Source of the DNA: Burkholderia metallica
GTDB taxonomy: Bacteria; Pseudomonadota; Gammaproteobacteria; Burkholderiales; Burkholderiaceae
Direction of reading: 5' to 3'
Assembly: GCF_902832845.1 (NCBI RefSeq)
Contig: NZ_CADFDB010000003.1
Coordinates: forward strand, 387,265-451,264
DNA: 64,000 bases
Of this stretch, positions 21,515 to 30,086 are shown piece by piece. The first letter of the stretch is position 1, and the number at the start of each line of letters is the position of its first letter. The notes under the pieces are model-generated. The model was not told the origin of the DNA, did not search any database, and was given only the letters and a program-made list of their open reading frames with translations. The translations under genes and the position numbers were made by a program.

Positions 21515-23638
21515 ATGTTTCGTTCCCTGACGACCCTGATCAAGAAGTGGCGCGCGTCGCGCAGTGCCGGTCACCAGCTCGATGCGCTGCTCGCGCACGC
21601 CGACGCCGATGCGTCGTACGCCGAGCGCAGCGAATGGCTGATCGAGCTCGCGCACTGGCTGCGCCGCACCGGCACGATGCAGGCCGTGCAGGACGCGCCG
21701 GCCGAACGCGACGCCGAGGCACGCGCGTATCCGGCCCATGCGCGGCTGCGCTACCTGTTCCACGTGCTCGATCGCAATCCCGCGTGGAAAACGCACGCCG
21801 CGCGCATCCTGCGCGGCATCCTGCGCGAATGCGACGGCATCTCGCTGTTGTGCGACGCCGGCATGCCCGTGCACTCCGGCTTCTTCGGCGCGCTGTTCGA
21901 GCGGATCGACTCGTCGCTGATCCCGCCCGCGCCGAACCGCCGCGAGCTGTCGGCGCTCTTCACGCTGATGTTCCCGACGCCGGAAGACGCGCAATGGATC
22001 GACGCGCTGCCGGCCGACCTCCTCACGCGCCTCGCCGAGCTGATCGCGTTCGACGTGACCGACGAAGAGCGCCACGAGCCGGGCTCGTTCTCGCGCGACC
22101 TGCTGGCGGCACTGCACAACCTCACCTGCCAGATCAGCTCGACCGGCCTGTCGCAGACGGTGCGCAGCCGGCTTTCCGACGACGATGCGCGCAAGCCGAT
22201 CGAAACGCAGCCGTTCTACCGCCTTACGCGCGCAATGCTCGCGGTTGAAACCGCGCACGCGGCCGTCGAGGACGGCGGCGACCCGAGCAAGCTGCTGCAC
22301 GAGGTGAACTACCTGCGCGTGCTGCTCGACCAATGCCGGATCGCCGTCGACGACGTGTTCACGCACCTGTACCGCAACGGCGTGTCGGTCGACATCGTGT
22401 TCCAGGTCGAGCGGATGCGCATGCGCATCCTGCGCGCCGAGATGCTGCTCAACGCATGGATGGCGCGCGACGACCTGCACGGCATGGCGCACCTGACGGC
22501 CGAGCTCATCGACGCGAACCACAACAGCCAGAGCGTGTCGCACCTCGTGCGCAGCAACTTCTCGCTGTTCGCGCGCAAGCTCGTCGAAACCAACGCGGAC
22601 ACCGGCGAGCATTACATCTCGCGCGGCCGCGCCGAGTACCTGAAGATGCTGCGGATGGCCGCGGGCGGCGGCCTCGTCACCGTCGTGACCGTGTGCGTGA
22701 AGTTCTCGATCACGGGCGCGCACCTGCAGTCGATGCTCGAAGGACTGCTCGCGGGCATCAACTACGCGGCCAGCTTCATGCTGATGCACTTCCTGCACTT
22801 CACGCTCGCGACCAAGCAGCCCGCGATGACCGCGCCGACGCTCGCGCGCGAGCTCGACGACACCGGCCACGACGAAGGCGTGAAGGCGTTCGTGTCGTCG
22901 GTGATCGCACTGATCCGCACACAGGCCGCCGCGATTTCCGGCAACGTGCTCGTCGTGCTGCCCGTATGCCTGATGGTGCAGCTGTTCGCGAGCAACGTGC
23001 TGCACGCGAACGTGATCTCGCCGCAGAAAGCCCATGCGACGCTGCACTCGTTCTCGCTGCTCGGCCCGACGCCGCTCTACGCGGCGCTGACCGGCGTGCT
23101 GCTGTGGGCGTCGAGCCTGCTCGCGGGCTGGGCCGACAACTGGTTCGTGCTGCACCGTGTCGGCGATGCGCTCACGTACAACCGTCGGTTGCGCCTCACG
23201 CTCGGTGCGGCCGGCGCCGCGAAGCTCGCGCACTTCTGCCGGTCGAACGTTGCCGGCGTGGTCGCGAACGTCGGCCTCGGCCTGATGCTCGGCCTCGTAC
23301 CGGCGATCGTCACCGTGTTCCTGTTCCCGTTCGAGGTGCGGCACGTGACGCTGTCGGCCGGTTCGATCGGGATCGCGCTCGGCGTGCTGGGAAAGGACGC
23401 GCTCGGTACGCCCGAGCTGTGGTGGGCCGCCGGCGGCGTGCTCAGCATGGCGATCCTCAACGTGCTCGTGAGTTTCGCGCTCGCGTTCACGATGGCCGTG
23501 CGCTCGCGCAGCCTGCGCCCGACCAAGGTGCGCGCGCTCGTCGCCGCAATCGTGCGCACGGTGCTCGCGAATCCGCTCGCGCTGTTCTGGCCGGGCAGCG
23601 GCCAGGCCGCGCGTGCCGGCCAGCCCGGCGCGCACTGA
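21515..23638 (+). CDS. Gcr-family ('site-specific recombinase') membrane protein
   Basis: The 707-residue protein matches what databases call 'site-specific recombinase Gcr'. It shows no tyrosine- or serine-recombinase catalytic motif. The N-terminal 380 residues are soluble and helical; the second half contains several strongly hydrophobic stretches (for instance LVTVVTVCVKFSI, NVLVVLPVCLMVQLFASNVL, YAALTGVLLWASSLLAGWADNW and AILNVLVSFALAFTMAV), so it is an integral membrane protein. Function is unknown; the recombinase label should not be read as mobility. The ATG at 21515 has no strong ribosome site. It is not linked to any mobile element here. Confidence 0.75.
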   Translation: MFRSLTTLIKKWRASRSAGHQLDALLAHADADASYAERSEWLIELAHWLRRTGTMQAVQDAPAERDAEARAYPAHARLRYLFHVLDRNPAWKTHAARILRGILRECDGISLLCDAGMPVHSGFFGALFERIDSSLIPPAPNRRELSALFTLMFPTPEDAQWIDALPADLLTRLAELIAFDVTDEERHEPGSFSRDLLAALHNLTCQISSTGLSQTVRSRLSDDDARKPIETQPFYRLTRAMLAVETAHAAVEDGGDPSKLLHEVNYLRVLLDQCRIAVDDVFTHLYRNGVSVDIVFQVERMRMRILRAEMLLNAWMARDDLHGMAHLTAELIDANHNSQSVSHLVRSNFSLFARKLVETNADTGEHYISRGRAEYLKMLRMAAGGGLVTVVTVCVKFSITGAHLQSMLEGLLAGINYAASFMLMHFLHFTLATKQPAMTAPTLARELDDTGHDEGVKAFVSSVIALIRTQAAAISGNVLVVLPVCLMVQLFASNVLHANVISPQKAHATLHSFSLLGPTPLYAALTGVLLWASSLLAGWADNWFVLHRVGDALTYNRRLRLTLGAAGAAKLAHFCRSNVAGVVANVGLGLMLGLVPAIVTVFLFPFEVRHVTLSAGSIGIALGVLGKDALGTPELWWAAGGVLSMAILNVLVSFALAFTMAVRSRSLRPTKVRALVAAIVRTVLANPLALFWPGSGQAARAGQPGAH

Positions 23639-23804
23639 GTCCCGCAGCGGCAGGGCGGTGCCCGCCCGGGCGCCGCCGCGCGGGCGCCCGGCCCGCATGT
23701 ATGGCGCCCCGGCCCGCGCCGCGGCACCGAAATACGGCGCAACGCCGGCCCCGGCCGCCTGCGCCGCGTACAATGGTGGACTTTTGCACGTCCTCACCCG
23801 CCTT

Positions 23805-25118
23805 ATGTCCTCGCCCACCCTGTACGAATTCTTCGCCCCCTGCCCGCGCGGCCTCGAAGCGGCGCTTGCCGCCGAGCTGGCCGAAATCGCCGGCCGCCAC
23901 CTGAACGGCGCGCCGTTCACCGCGGGCGCGCAGGTGCCGGGCGGCGTCCACTTCAGCGGCGGCTGGGCCGCCGGCATGGCCGCGAACCTCCATTCGCGGA
24001 TCGCGAGCCGGGTCCTGCTGAAGATCGCGCACCGCGCGTACCGCAACGAGCAGGACGTCTACGCACTCGCGCTCGAGCAGCCGTGGGAGCGCTGGTTCGC
24101 GGCCACGCAGACGCTGCGCGTCGACATCACCGCGATCAAGTCGCCGCTGAAGAGCCTCGAATTCGCGACGCTGCGCGTGAAGGACGCGATCTGCGACCGG
24201 ATGCGCGACAAGACCGGCGCGCGCCCGAGCATCGACACGGGTGCGCCCGACGTCCGCGTGTTCGCGTTCCTGACGGCGGGCGAGTGCACGCTGTACCTCG
24301 ACACGTCGGGCGAGCCGCTGTTCAAGCGCGGCTGGCGTCTCGACAAGGGCGCGGCGCCGCTGCGCGAGAACCTCGCGGCCGGCATCCTGCGCCTGACGGG
24401 CTGGACGCCCGGCACCGCGCTGTACGACCCGATGTGCGGCAGCGGCACGTTCCTCGCGGAAGCCGCGCAGATCGCGCTGGGCGTCGCGCCCGGCGTCGAG
24501 CGCCGGTTCGGCTTCGAGAAGCTCAAGCAGTACGACATCACCGCGTGGCAGGGGCTGAAGGTGCCGGCGCTGGACGCGAAGCGCGCGGCGCGCGGCAAAC
24601 GCGGCGAAGCGCTCGGCGTGTACGGCAGCGACATCTCCGGCGACATGCTCGAGAAGGCGCGCGCGAACCTCGAGCGCGCGGGCGTGCCGTCGGTATGGCT
24701 CAAGCAGGTCGACGCGCGCGGGATGACGCCGCCGTGCGACGGCCCCGGCATCCTCCTCGCGAACCCGCCGTACGGCGAGCGAATCGAAGTGCGCGGCCGC
24801 AGCGCGCGCGGCGAAGTGCGCGAGACGGGCCGCAACCGCGGCAACGACGATGCGTTCCGCCGCACCCACACCGACGCCCCTGACAGCGAGTTCTTCAACG
24901 CGCTCGGCGATGCGCTGAAACAGCGCTTCACGGGCTGGCAGGCGTTCCTGCTGACGTCCGACCGCTCGCTGCCGGGCCAGCTGCGGCTGCGCGAATCGGC
25001 GAAGACGCCGCTGTTCAACGGCGCGCTCGAATGCCGGCTGTTCCGCTTCGACCTGATCGCCGGCAGCGTGAAGGCGCGCCCGGCCGCGCCGGAAGGCGAC
25101 GCGTCATCCGCCTCATGA
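23805..25118 (+). CDS. THUMP-domain class I SAM-dependent RNA methyltransferase (RlmL-like)
   Basis: The start ATG at 23805 (MSSPTLYEFFAPCPRGLEAAL) gives 437 residues. An N-terminal ferredoxin-like/THUMP region (about 1-165) is followed by a Rossmann methyltransferase with LYDPMCGSGTFLAEAAQIA (SAM site) and the catalytic LANPPYGER motif. It corresponds to the N-terminal, RlmL half of E. coli RlmKL, which makes N2-methylguanosine at 23S position 2445; the RlmK half is absent. Exact target is inferred. A TACAAT box lies at 23769-23774, 31 bases ahead of the start. Confidence 0.9.
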   Translation: MSSPTLYEFFAPCPRGLEAALAAELAEIAGRHLNGAPFTAGAQVPGGVHFSGGWAAGMAANLHSRIASRVLLKIAHRAYRNEQDVYALALEQPWERWFAATQTLRVDITAIKSPLKSLEFATLRVKDAICDRMRDKTGARPSIDTGAPDVRVFAFLTAGECTLYLDTSGEPLFKRGWRLDKGAAPLRENLAAGILRLTGWTPGTALYDPMCGSGTFLAEAAQIALGVAPGVERRFGFEKLKQYDITAWQGLKVPALDAKRAARGKRGEALGVYGSDISGDMLEKARANLERAGVPSVWLKQVDARGMTPPCDGPGILLANPPYGERIEVRGRSARGEVRETGRNRGNDDAFRRTHTDAPDSEFFNALGDALKQRFTGWQAFLLTSDRSLPGQLRLRESAKTPLFNGALECRLFRFDLIAGSVKARPAAPEGDASSAS

Positions 25119-25159
25119 TCGCAATGGGGCCGCTTGCGTGGCCCCTCTGCGGCAACCGG

Positions 25160-25200
25160 AACGCCGCCGTTACCGCACCCGCGGCTACGGCGGCGTTTCG
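25160..25200. terminator. Hairpin between convergent methyltransferase and SRPBCC genes
   Basis: An 11-bp perfect stem, 25160-25170 with 25187-25197, has a 16-base loop. A second short hairpin (GGGGCC...GGCCCC) lies at about 25126-25144. T tracts are short, so efficiency is uncertain; the location between convergent genes supports the role. Confidence 0.5.
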
Positions 25201-25214
25201 TTTCAGTGCTTCGT

Positions 25215-25679
25215 TCAGTGCTTCGAGCACGCCCAGCGCCCCATCGTGAACGGCAGCGCCTGCCCCGTCTCGAGCAGCGTCTTGAGACTCGACAATACGA
25301 CCGGCCACCCGCCGCGAATCCCGCGATCCATCTCCGAGCCCGGCACCAGTCCGTCGTGCGTGACGGTCAGCTTCACGACGCCCTCGTGCGGCTCGACGAC
25401 GTAGGTCACGCGCGACTCCTCTCCCTCCCCCGACGGCGTGCGCCACGTGACGACCAGCTTGCGCGGCGGGTCGCGCTCGACCACTTCGCCGACGATGTCG
25501 ACCCGCGACGGATCGTCGTAGTCCTGATGTTCCCAGCGCGAGCCCGGCCGCCAGTCGGGCGACACGTTGCGATGCCGCACCCAGTAGTCCTTCGTCAGCT
25601 CGGCGTTGGTCAGCGCATCGAACACGCGCTCGGGCGTCGACGCGATGAACGTCACGTACACAAAGGCGGGATTACTCAT
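25215..25679 (-). CDS. SRPBCC (AHSA1-like) family protein
   Basis: This 154-residue protein has a START/Bet v1-like fold of the AHSA1 type: YVTFIASTPERVFDALTNAEL at the N-terminus and GGWPVVLSSLKTLLETG near the end. Such proteins next to ArsR-type regulators are common, and the ligand is usually unknown. It is the second gene of a two-gene operon, its start overlapping the regulator's stop by 8 bases. Confidence 0.9.
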   Translation of the reverse strand: MSNPAFVYVTFIASTPERVFDALTNAELTKDYWVRHRNVSPDWRPGSRWEHQDYDDPSRVDIVGEVVERDPPRKLVVTWRTPSGEGEESRVTYVVEPHEGVVKLTVTHDGLVPGSEMDRGIRGGWPVVLSSLKTLLETGQALPFTMGRWACSKH

Positions 25680-26004
25680 CGTTGCCTCCAGAATCGCCGG
25701 CCGCTTCCAGCCCGCGCTTGAGATCCGCCAGCGCCTGCAGGCGCTGACGCTCGAACTTGCCGATCCAGCGTTCCGCGATGTCGTGGATCGGCACCGGATT
25801 CAAGTAATGCAGCTTCTCCCTGCCGCGCCAGGTGGTCGCGACGAGATTCGCGGCCTCGAGCAGCGCGAGATGCTTGCTCACGGCCTGCCGGCTCATCGCG
25901 AGCCCGTCGCACAGCTCGGACAGCGTCTGGCCGCTTTTCGCATGCAGCAAATCAAGCAACTGGCGGCGCGTGGCATCGGCCAGCGCCTTGAAAACGAGAT
26001 CCAT
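25672..26004 (-). CDS. ArsR-family winged-helix regulator
   Basis: The 110-residue protein has the ArsR helix-turn-helix: FKALADATRRQLLDLL, then LSELCDGLAMSRQAVSKHLALLEAANLV. No Cys metal box (CxCxx) is present in the recognition helix, so it is probably not a metal sensor but belongs to the group paired with SRPBCC proteins. A 20-bp palindrome lies between its -35 and -10 boxes, pointing to autorepression. Confidence 0.92.
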   Translation of the reverse strand: MDLVFKALADATRRQLLDLLHAKSGQTLSELCDGLAMSRQAVSKHLALLEAANLVATTWRGREKLHYLNPVPIHDIAERWIGKFERQRLQALADLKRGLEAAGDSGGNDE

Positions 26005-26025
26005 GCCGCTCCCGGGTCGATGGCC

Positions 26026-26055
26026 TTATTATGCAACCAAATGGTTGCATGTCAA
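26026..26055 (-). promoter_or_regulatory. arsR promoter with embedded palindromic operator
   Basis: On the minus strand TTGACA (26055-26050) and TAATAA (26031-26026) are separated by 18 bases. The spacer is almost wholly filled by a perfect 9-bp inverted repeat, ATGCAACCA (26031-26039) and TGGTTGCAT (26042-26050). A repressor bound here would block RNA polymerase. Confidence 0.8.
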
Positions 26056-26069
26056 GGGTGACAACTCTA

Positions 26070-26087
26070 CTGACAATACGGTGTCAG
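26070..26087. promoter_or_regulatory. Second short palindrome in the arsR-VOC divergent gap
   Basis: CTGACA (26070-26075) and TGTCAG (26082-26087) form a 6-bp inverted repeat with a 6-base spacer. It lies between the arsR promoter and the divergent VOC gene, so it could serve either; function is a guess. Confidence 0.35.
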
Positions 26088-26173
26088 CAGGCCGCGATCA
26101 CACTGCAATCCCGGCGCAATACAACGCTGGTTTCCGCACGAAACCCGAACAACAACGCAACAAGGAGCACGCC

Positions 26174-26578
26174 ATGACGTCCGCAACTGCCACCGCTACC
26201 CTCGAGCGCGCGATCGCGTGGTTCGACATTCCGTCCCTCGATTTCGACCGGGCGATCCGCTTTTACGAAACCGTGCTGCAAACGACGCTGCAGCGCGCGG
26301 TGATCGGCGGCGTGCCGATGGCCACGTTCGACCGCGACGCGTCGAGCACGGGCGGCAGCATCGTGTTCGATCCGCAGCAGATGAAGCCGAGCGCGAACGG
26401 CGTGCTCGTCTACCTGAACGCCGGCGAATCGGTCGTCGCGGCGCTCGAACGCGCGAAGCGCGCGGGCGGCGTCGTGCAGGGTTCGGTCGTCGAGCTGCCG
26501 AACAACTACGGCTACGTCGGCTACCTGATCGACACCGAAGGCAACCGCGTCGGCCTGCACGCGCCGAAATGCCACTGA
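26174..26578 (+). CDS. VOC (glyoxalase/bleomycin-resistance fold) family protein
   Basis: The 134-residue protein starts at an ATG with an AAGGAG site. It shows the vicinal-oxygen-chelate pattern: AIAWFDIPSLDFDRAIRFYETVL at the start, and NNYGYVGYLIDTEGNRVGLHA at the end, with the typical Asp-x-x-Gly-Asn turn. Metal ligands are not complete by eye, and substrate cannot be named. It is divergent from the arsR-SRPBCC operon and is followed by a WYL regulator on the same strand, 73 bases later. Confidence 0.88.
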   Translation: MTSATATATLERAIAWFDIPSLDFDRAIRFYETVLQTTLQRAVIGGVPMATFDRDASSTGGSIVFDPQQMKPSANGVLVYLNAGESVVAALERAKRAGGVVQGSVVELPNNYGYVGYLIDTEGNRVGLHAPKCH

Positions 26579-26651
26579 GCGCACCGGCCGCCCGGCACAC
26601 GCGGCGCTATCATCGCGACATCCCCACCGCCGTTGGAGTCGAGGTGCCGTC

Positions 26652-27338
26652 ATGACGCGCCGTGCCGACCGCTTGTTCCAGATCGCCGAGCTGTTGCGCG
26701 GACGTCGCCTCACGACCGCGCAGCAACTGGCCGACTGGCTGTCGGTGTCGCCGCGCACCGTCTATCGCGACGTGCGCGACCTGCAACTGTCAGGGGTGCC
26801 GATCGAAGGCGAAGCCGGCATCGGCTACCGGCTGAACCGCAACGCGAGCCTGCCGCCGCTCACGTTCACCGCCGAGGAGCTGGCGGCGCTCGCCACCGGC
26901 GCGCGCATGCTCGAGACCTGGGGTGGCGCGCGCTTCGCGAGCGGCGCGCGCTCGGCGCTCGCGAAGATCGCGTCGGCGATGCCGGCCGACAAGCGCACGG
27001 CGCTCGACCGGCTGCCCGTGTTCGCGCCGTCGTTCCACATCGACGAAACGTTTTGCGCGAAGGTCGATGCGATCCACCAGGCCATCGACACACGCCATGT
27101 GGTCAGCTTCGGCTACCGCGACCGGCTCGGCGCGCATTCGCAGCGCCGCGTGTGGCCGCTCGGGCTCGTCTACTGGGGCGGCCGCTGGACGATCGGCGCA
27201 TGGTGCGAGCTGCGCGGCGACTTCCGCACGTTCGACATCGCGCGGATGGGCGACATCACCGTGCACGAGCAGTTTCCGGACATGGAAGGACGGCGGATCG
27301 CCGATTACATGCGGATCGCGGAAGCGCCGATGCGCTGA
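26652..27338 (+). CDS. HTH/WYL-domain transcriptional regulator (YafY-like)
   Basis: The 228-residue protein has a DeoR-type winged helix (MTRRADRLFQIAELLRGRR, SVSPRTVYRDVRDLQLSGVPI) at residues 1-60 and a WYL ligand-sensing domain from about 135 (TRHVVSFGYRDRLGAHSQRRVWPLGLVYWGGRWTIGAWC compressed here to its core WPLGLVYWGGRW). WYL domains bind nucleotides or nucleic acid and control stress and defence genes. Together with the preceding VOC gene it probably forms a small operon. Confidence 0.9.
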   Translation: MTRRADRLFQIAELLRGRRLTTAQQLADWLSVSPRTVYRDVRDLQLSGVPIEGEAGIGYRLNRNASLPPLTFTAEELAALATGARMLETWGGARFASGARSALAKIASAMPADKRTALDRLPVFAPSFHIDETFCAKVDAIHQAIDTRHVVSFGYRDRLGAHSQRRVWPLGLVYWGGRWTIGAWCELRGDFRTFDIARMGDITVHEQFPDMEGRRIADYMRIAEAPMR

Positions 27339-27417
27339 TGCGGCACGACGGCGGGCGCGTTGCGCGTCGCCGTCGTTCGCGTTCCGGGCCGCGATGCAGC
27401 GCCCGGCCCGCCCTTCC

Positions 27418-28341
27418 CTACGCGCCGAACACCACCGTCCGCTTCGGCCGCTCGTCGACGTGCAACGAGAACACGTCGGGCCGCGCGTAATGGCCGACCA
27501 CGTCGAAGTCGTAGCGCGCCCGCACGAGTTCATCGGTATCGATGCGCGCGGTCACGAGCCCGGCTTCGCCGATCAGCGGCTCCGTCAGCAGATCCCCGAG
27601 CGGCCCGACGATCACGCTGCCGCCGCGAATCAGCGGCCGCTCCGAATCCCAGCCCGGTACGTCGATGCCGAGCGCGCGCGGCGATGGCTGCACCTGGCAC
27701 GCACTGACGACAAAGCAGCGCCCTTCGTGCGCGATATGCCGCATCGAGCTCTGCCAGACGTCGCGTTCGTCGACGGTCGGCGCGCACCAGATCTGCACGC
27801 CCTTCGCGTACATCGCGCAGCGCAGCAGCGGCATGTGGTTCTCCCAGCAGATCGCGGCGCCTGCGCGGCCCGCGGCCGTGTCGACGACGGGCAGCGTCGA
27901 GCCGTCGCCCTGCCCCCAGATCAGCCGCTCGGTGCCGGTCGGCATCAGCTTGCGGTGCTTCGCGACGAGCCCGTCGCACGGATCGAAGAACAGCGCCGTG
28001 CAGTACAGCGAGCTGCCGCCGCGCTCGATCACGCCGACCACGAGGCTCGCGCCGGTGCGCTGCGACAGCGCGGCCAGCTCGTCGGTTTCGGGCCCCGGCA
28101 CGTCGATCGCCTGCGCGGCGTAGCGCGCGTATGCGTCGCGGCCTTCCGGCAACCGGTAGCCGAGTCGCGTGCCGAAGATCTCGCCTTTCGGATAGCCGCC
28201 GAGCACGGCCTCGGGCAGCACGATGAGCGACGCGCCGCTGTCGCGGATCGCGGTTTCGTAGCCGAGGATCGTGTCGAGCGTGGCGCGCGTGCCGGCGGGC
28301 GAGGCGCCGATCTGCAGCGCGGCGATGACTGACGTGGACAT
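27418..28341 (-). CDS. Nitrilase (carbon-nitrogen hydrolase)
   Basis: The 307-residue protein has the nitrilase catalytic triad: Glu44 in [10 protein letters not shown], Lys131 in [12 protein letters not shown] and Cys165 in [10 protein letters not shown]. The CWENHMP form is typical of true nitrilases acting on aliphatic or aromatic nitriles rather than of amidases. Substrate is not evident. It is divergent from a LysR regulator that probably controls it, across an 80-base gap with repeated ATCGAT boxes. Confidence 0.93.
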   Translation of the reverse strand: MSTSVIAALQIGASPAGTRATLDTILGYETAIRDSGASLIVLPEAVLGGYPKGEIFGTRLGYRLPEGRDAYARYAAQAIDVPGPETDELAALSQRTGASLVVGVIERGGSSLYCTALFFDPCDGLVAKHRKLMPTGTERLIWGQGDGSTLPVVDTAAGRAGAAICWENHMPLLRCAMYAKGVQIWCAPTVDERDVWQSSMRHIAHEGRCFVVSACQVQPSPRALGIDVPGWDSERPLIRGGSVIVGPLGDLLTEPLIGEAGLVTARIDTDELVRARYDFDVVGHYARPDVFSLHVDERPKRTVVFGA

Positions 28342-28376
28342 GAGGGCGTCTCCGGTGAATGGGGTAACGCCATCTT

Positions 28377-28407
28377 TATCGATATGATGTCATCGATCAA
28401 ATCGATA
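28377..28407. promoter_or_regulatory. Repeated ATCGAT boxes in the nitrilase-LysR gap
   Basis: ATCGAT occurs at 28378, 28392 and 28401, and TATCGAT (28377) forms an inverted repeat with ATCGATA (ending 28407). The cluster lies immediately upstream of the LysR start and within 70 bases of the nitrilase start, so it is the likely LysR binding site controlling both. Confidence 0.6.
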
Positions 28408-28421
28408 GAACGATATGTGTC

Positions 28422-29342
28422 ATGAATGCGGATGATATCGCCAGTCTCGACCTGAACCTGCTGAAAGTGTTCGAGGCGCTGTACGAGGAAGGCGGCGCGA
28501 GCCGCGCAGCGCTGCGGCTCGGCCTCACGCAGTCGGCGGTGAGCGCGGCGCTGGCGCGGCTGCGCATGATCTATGCCGATCCGCTGTTCGTGCGCACCGG
28601 GCGCGGGCTTGCGCCGACGCCACGCGCGGACGAACTGAAGCCGATCCTGTCCGACGCGCTCGACCGTTGCCGCGAAAGCCTCGCGATCGCGGCCGACGGT
28701 GGCGATCGTATCGGCCGCACGATCTCGATCGGGCTGTCGGACGACTTCGAGATCGCGCTCGGCCGCGCGCTGATCGACGCCGTTGCGCGGGAAGCCGCCG
28801 GCATCCGGCTGATCTTCCGGCAGACGCACAGCGGCATCGCCGGCGACGCGCTGCTGCGTCACGGTGTCGACCTCGCGATCGCATCCGGCGGCTTTTCGGC
28901 GAACGGGCTGAGCCGGCGCGCGGTCGCGACGGGCGGCTATGCGTGCCTGATCGACCCGGCCGCCCGCCCGAAGCCGCCGCGCACGCTGACGCTCGCCGAT
29001 TTCCTGCGGCGCGACCACCTGCTCGTGTCGTCGGGCGGCGTGATCGGGATCGTCGACGAGGCGCTGGCCCCGCTCGGCCGCAAGCGGCGCGTCGCGGCGT
29101 CGACCACGCATTTCGCCGCATTGCCGTACCTGCTCGCCGGCTCCGGCGCGATCGCGACGATTCCCGCGCACGCGGCACGCACGATCGCGCAATCAACCCC
29201 GCTGCGCGCGCTCGCATGCCCGGTCGACCTGCCGCACTACCCGGTGGAAATCGGCTGGCGCACGAGCACGCAGCGCGATCCGGCGATCGTGCGCGTACGT
29301 GACACGATTGCCGCATGTGTCGCGAATCTCGTCGCACCATGA
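28422..29342 (+). CDS. LysR-family regulator of the nitrilase gene
   Basis: The 306-residue protein begins with SLDLNLLKVFEALYEEGGASRAALRLGLTQSAVSAALARLR, a LysR winged helix of the NodD/NahR-like kind (LDLNLL start, FVRTGRGLAPTP). The rest is the periplasmic-binding-like effector domain. The gene is divergent from the nitrilase, the classic LysR arrangement, and the inducer is probably the nitrile or its product (inference). It is followed by 234 bases without any gene I can support. Confidence 0.92.
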   Translation: MNADDIASLDLNLLKVFEALYEEGGASRAALRLGLTQSAVSAALARLRMIYADPLFVRTGRGLAPTPRADELKPILSDALDRCRESLAIAADGGDRIGRTISIGLSDDFEIALGRALIDAVAREAAGIRLIFRQTHSGIAGDALLRHGVDLAIASGGFSANGLSRRAVATGGYACLIDPAARPKPPRTLTLADFLRRDHLLVSSGGVIGIVDEALAPLGRKRRVAASTTHFAALPYLLAGSGAIATIPAHAARTIAQSTPLRALACPVDLPHYPVEIGWRTSTQRDPAIVRVRDTIAACVANLVAP

Positions 29343-29576
29343 GCGAACGCGCAGCGGCAGTGCCGATCGTGGCGCCAACGCGTGTCTCGCACGCGCAATG
29401 GCGCTGACGCCGCACCTTCATGCGGGTCGGCGGCGGCGCATCCGGTTCGGTCATGCACGCATGCCACGTCGAGCGGGCCTGCGACGCCGCCATCCGCAGG
29501 ATTCGAGCTTACGGGGTCGGATTCGTTTGACGCAGCGACCGGCAGCGTTCGGGCGCAACCGGTAAAATGCCGAACC

Positions 29577-30086
29577 ATGAAACCCGAAATCTGGACCCCG
29601 CATGTGACGGTCGCGGCGCTCGTCGAGCGCGCGGGCCGCTTTCTCATGATCGAGGAAGAAACCTCGTCGGGCCTGCGCATCAACCAGCCGGCAGGCCATC
29701 TCGAAGCCGGCGAAACGCTGGCCGACGCCGTGATCCGAGAGACGCTCGAGGAAACCGCGCACCCGTTCACCCCCGACGCGCTGGTCGGCGTCTATCTCGC
29801 GCACTACGACCGCCCCGGCACCGCCGGCGCAACCTACCTGCGTTTCACGTTCTGCGGCACGGCCGGCGAGCCGATCGCGGGCCACGCGCTCGACGACGGC
29901 ATCGTCCGCACGCTGTGGATGACCGCCGACGAACTGCGCGCATGCAGCGAGCGCCATCGCTCGCCCGCGGTGCTGCGCTGCGTCGACGATTACCTCGCCG
30001 GGCGGCGCATTCCGCTCGATTTCGTGCACACGCATTCGGTCGCGCCGCGCGCCGAAGCATTCGAACGTCAGGCGGTCAACAAATGA
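29577..30086 (+). CDS. Nudix hydrolase (NudJ-like)
   Basis: The 169-residue protein has a full Nudix box, [20 protein letters not shown], at about residues 41-60 (Gly, Glu, REthroughEE metal ligands present). The order Nudix-mnmA matches the nudJ-mnmA arrangement of E. coli, where NudJ dephosphorylates thiamine pyrophosphates and nucleoside triphosphates. It overlaps mnmA by an ATGA, so translation is coupled. A TAAAAT box at 29563-29568 sits only 8 bases before the ATG, which would give an almost leaderless message. Confidence 0.92.
   Translation: MKPEIWTPHVTVAALVERAGRFLMIEEETSSGLRINQPAGHLEAGETLADAVIRETLEETAHPFTPDALVGVYLAHYDRPGTAGATYLRFTFCGTAGEPIAGHALDDGIVRTLWMTADELRACSERHRSPAVLRCVDDYLAGRRIPLDFVHTHSVAPRAEAFERQAVNK

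Noticed and set aside
21515-23638. Mobile element based on the 'site-specific recombinase' label
   Set aside because: No recombinase catalytic motif, attachment sites or cargo; flanks are ordinary chromosomal genes.
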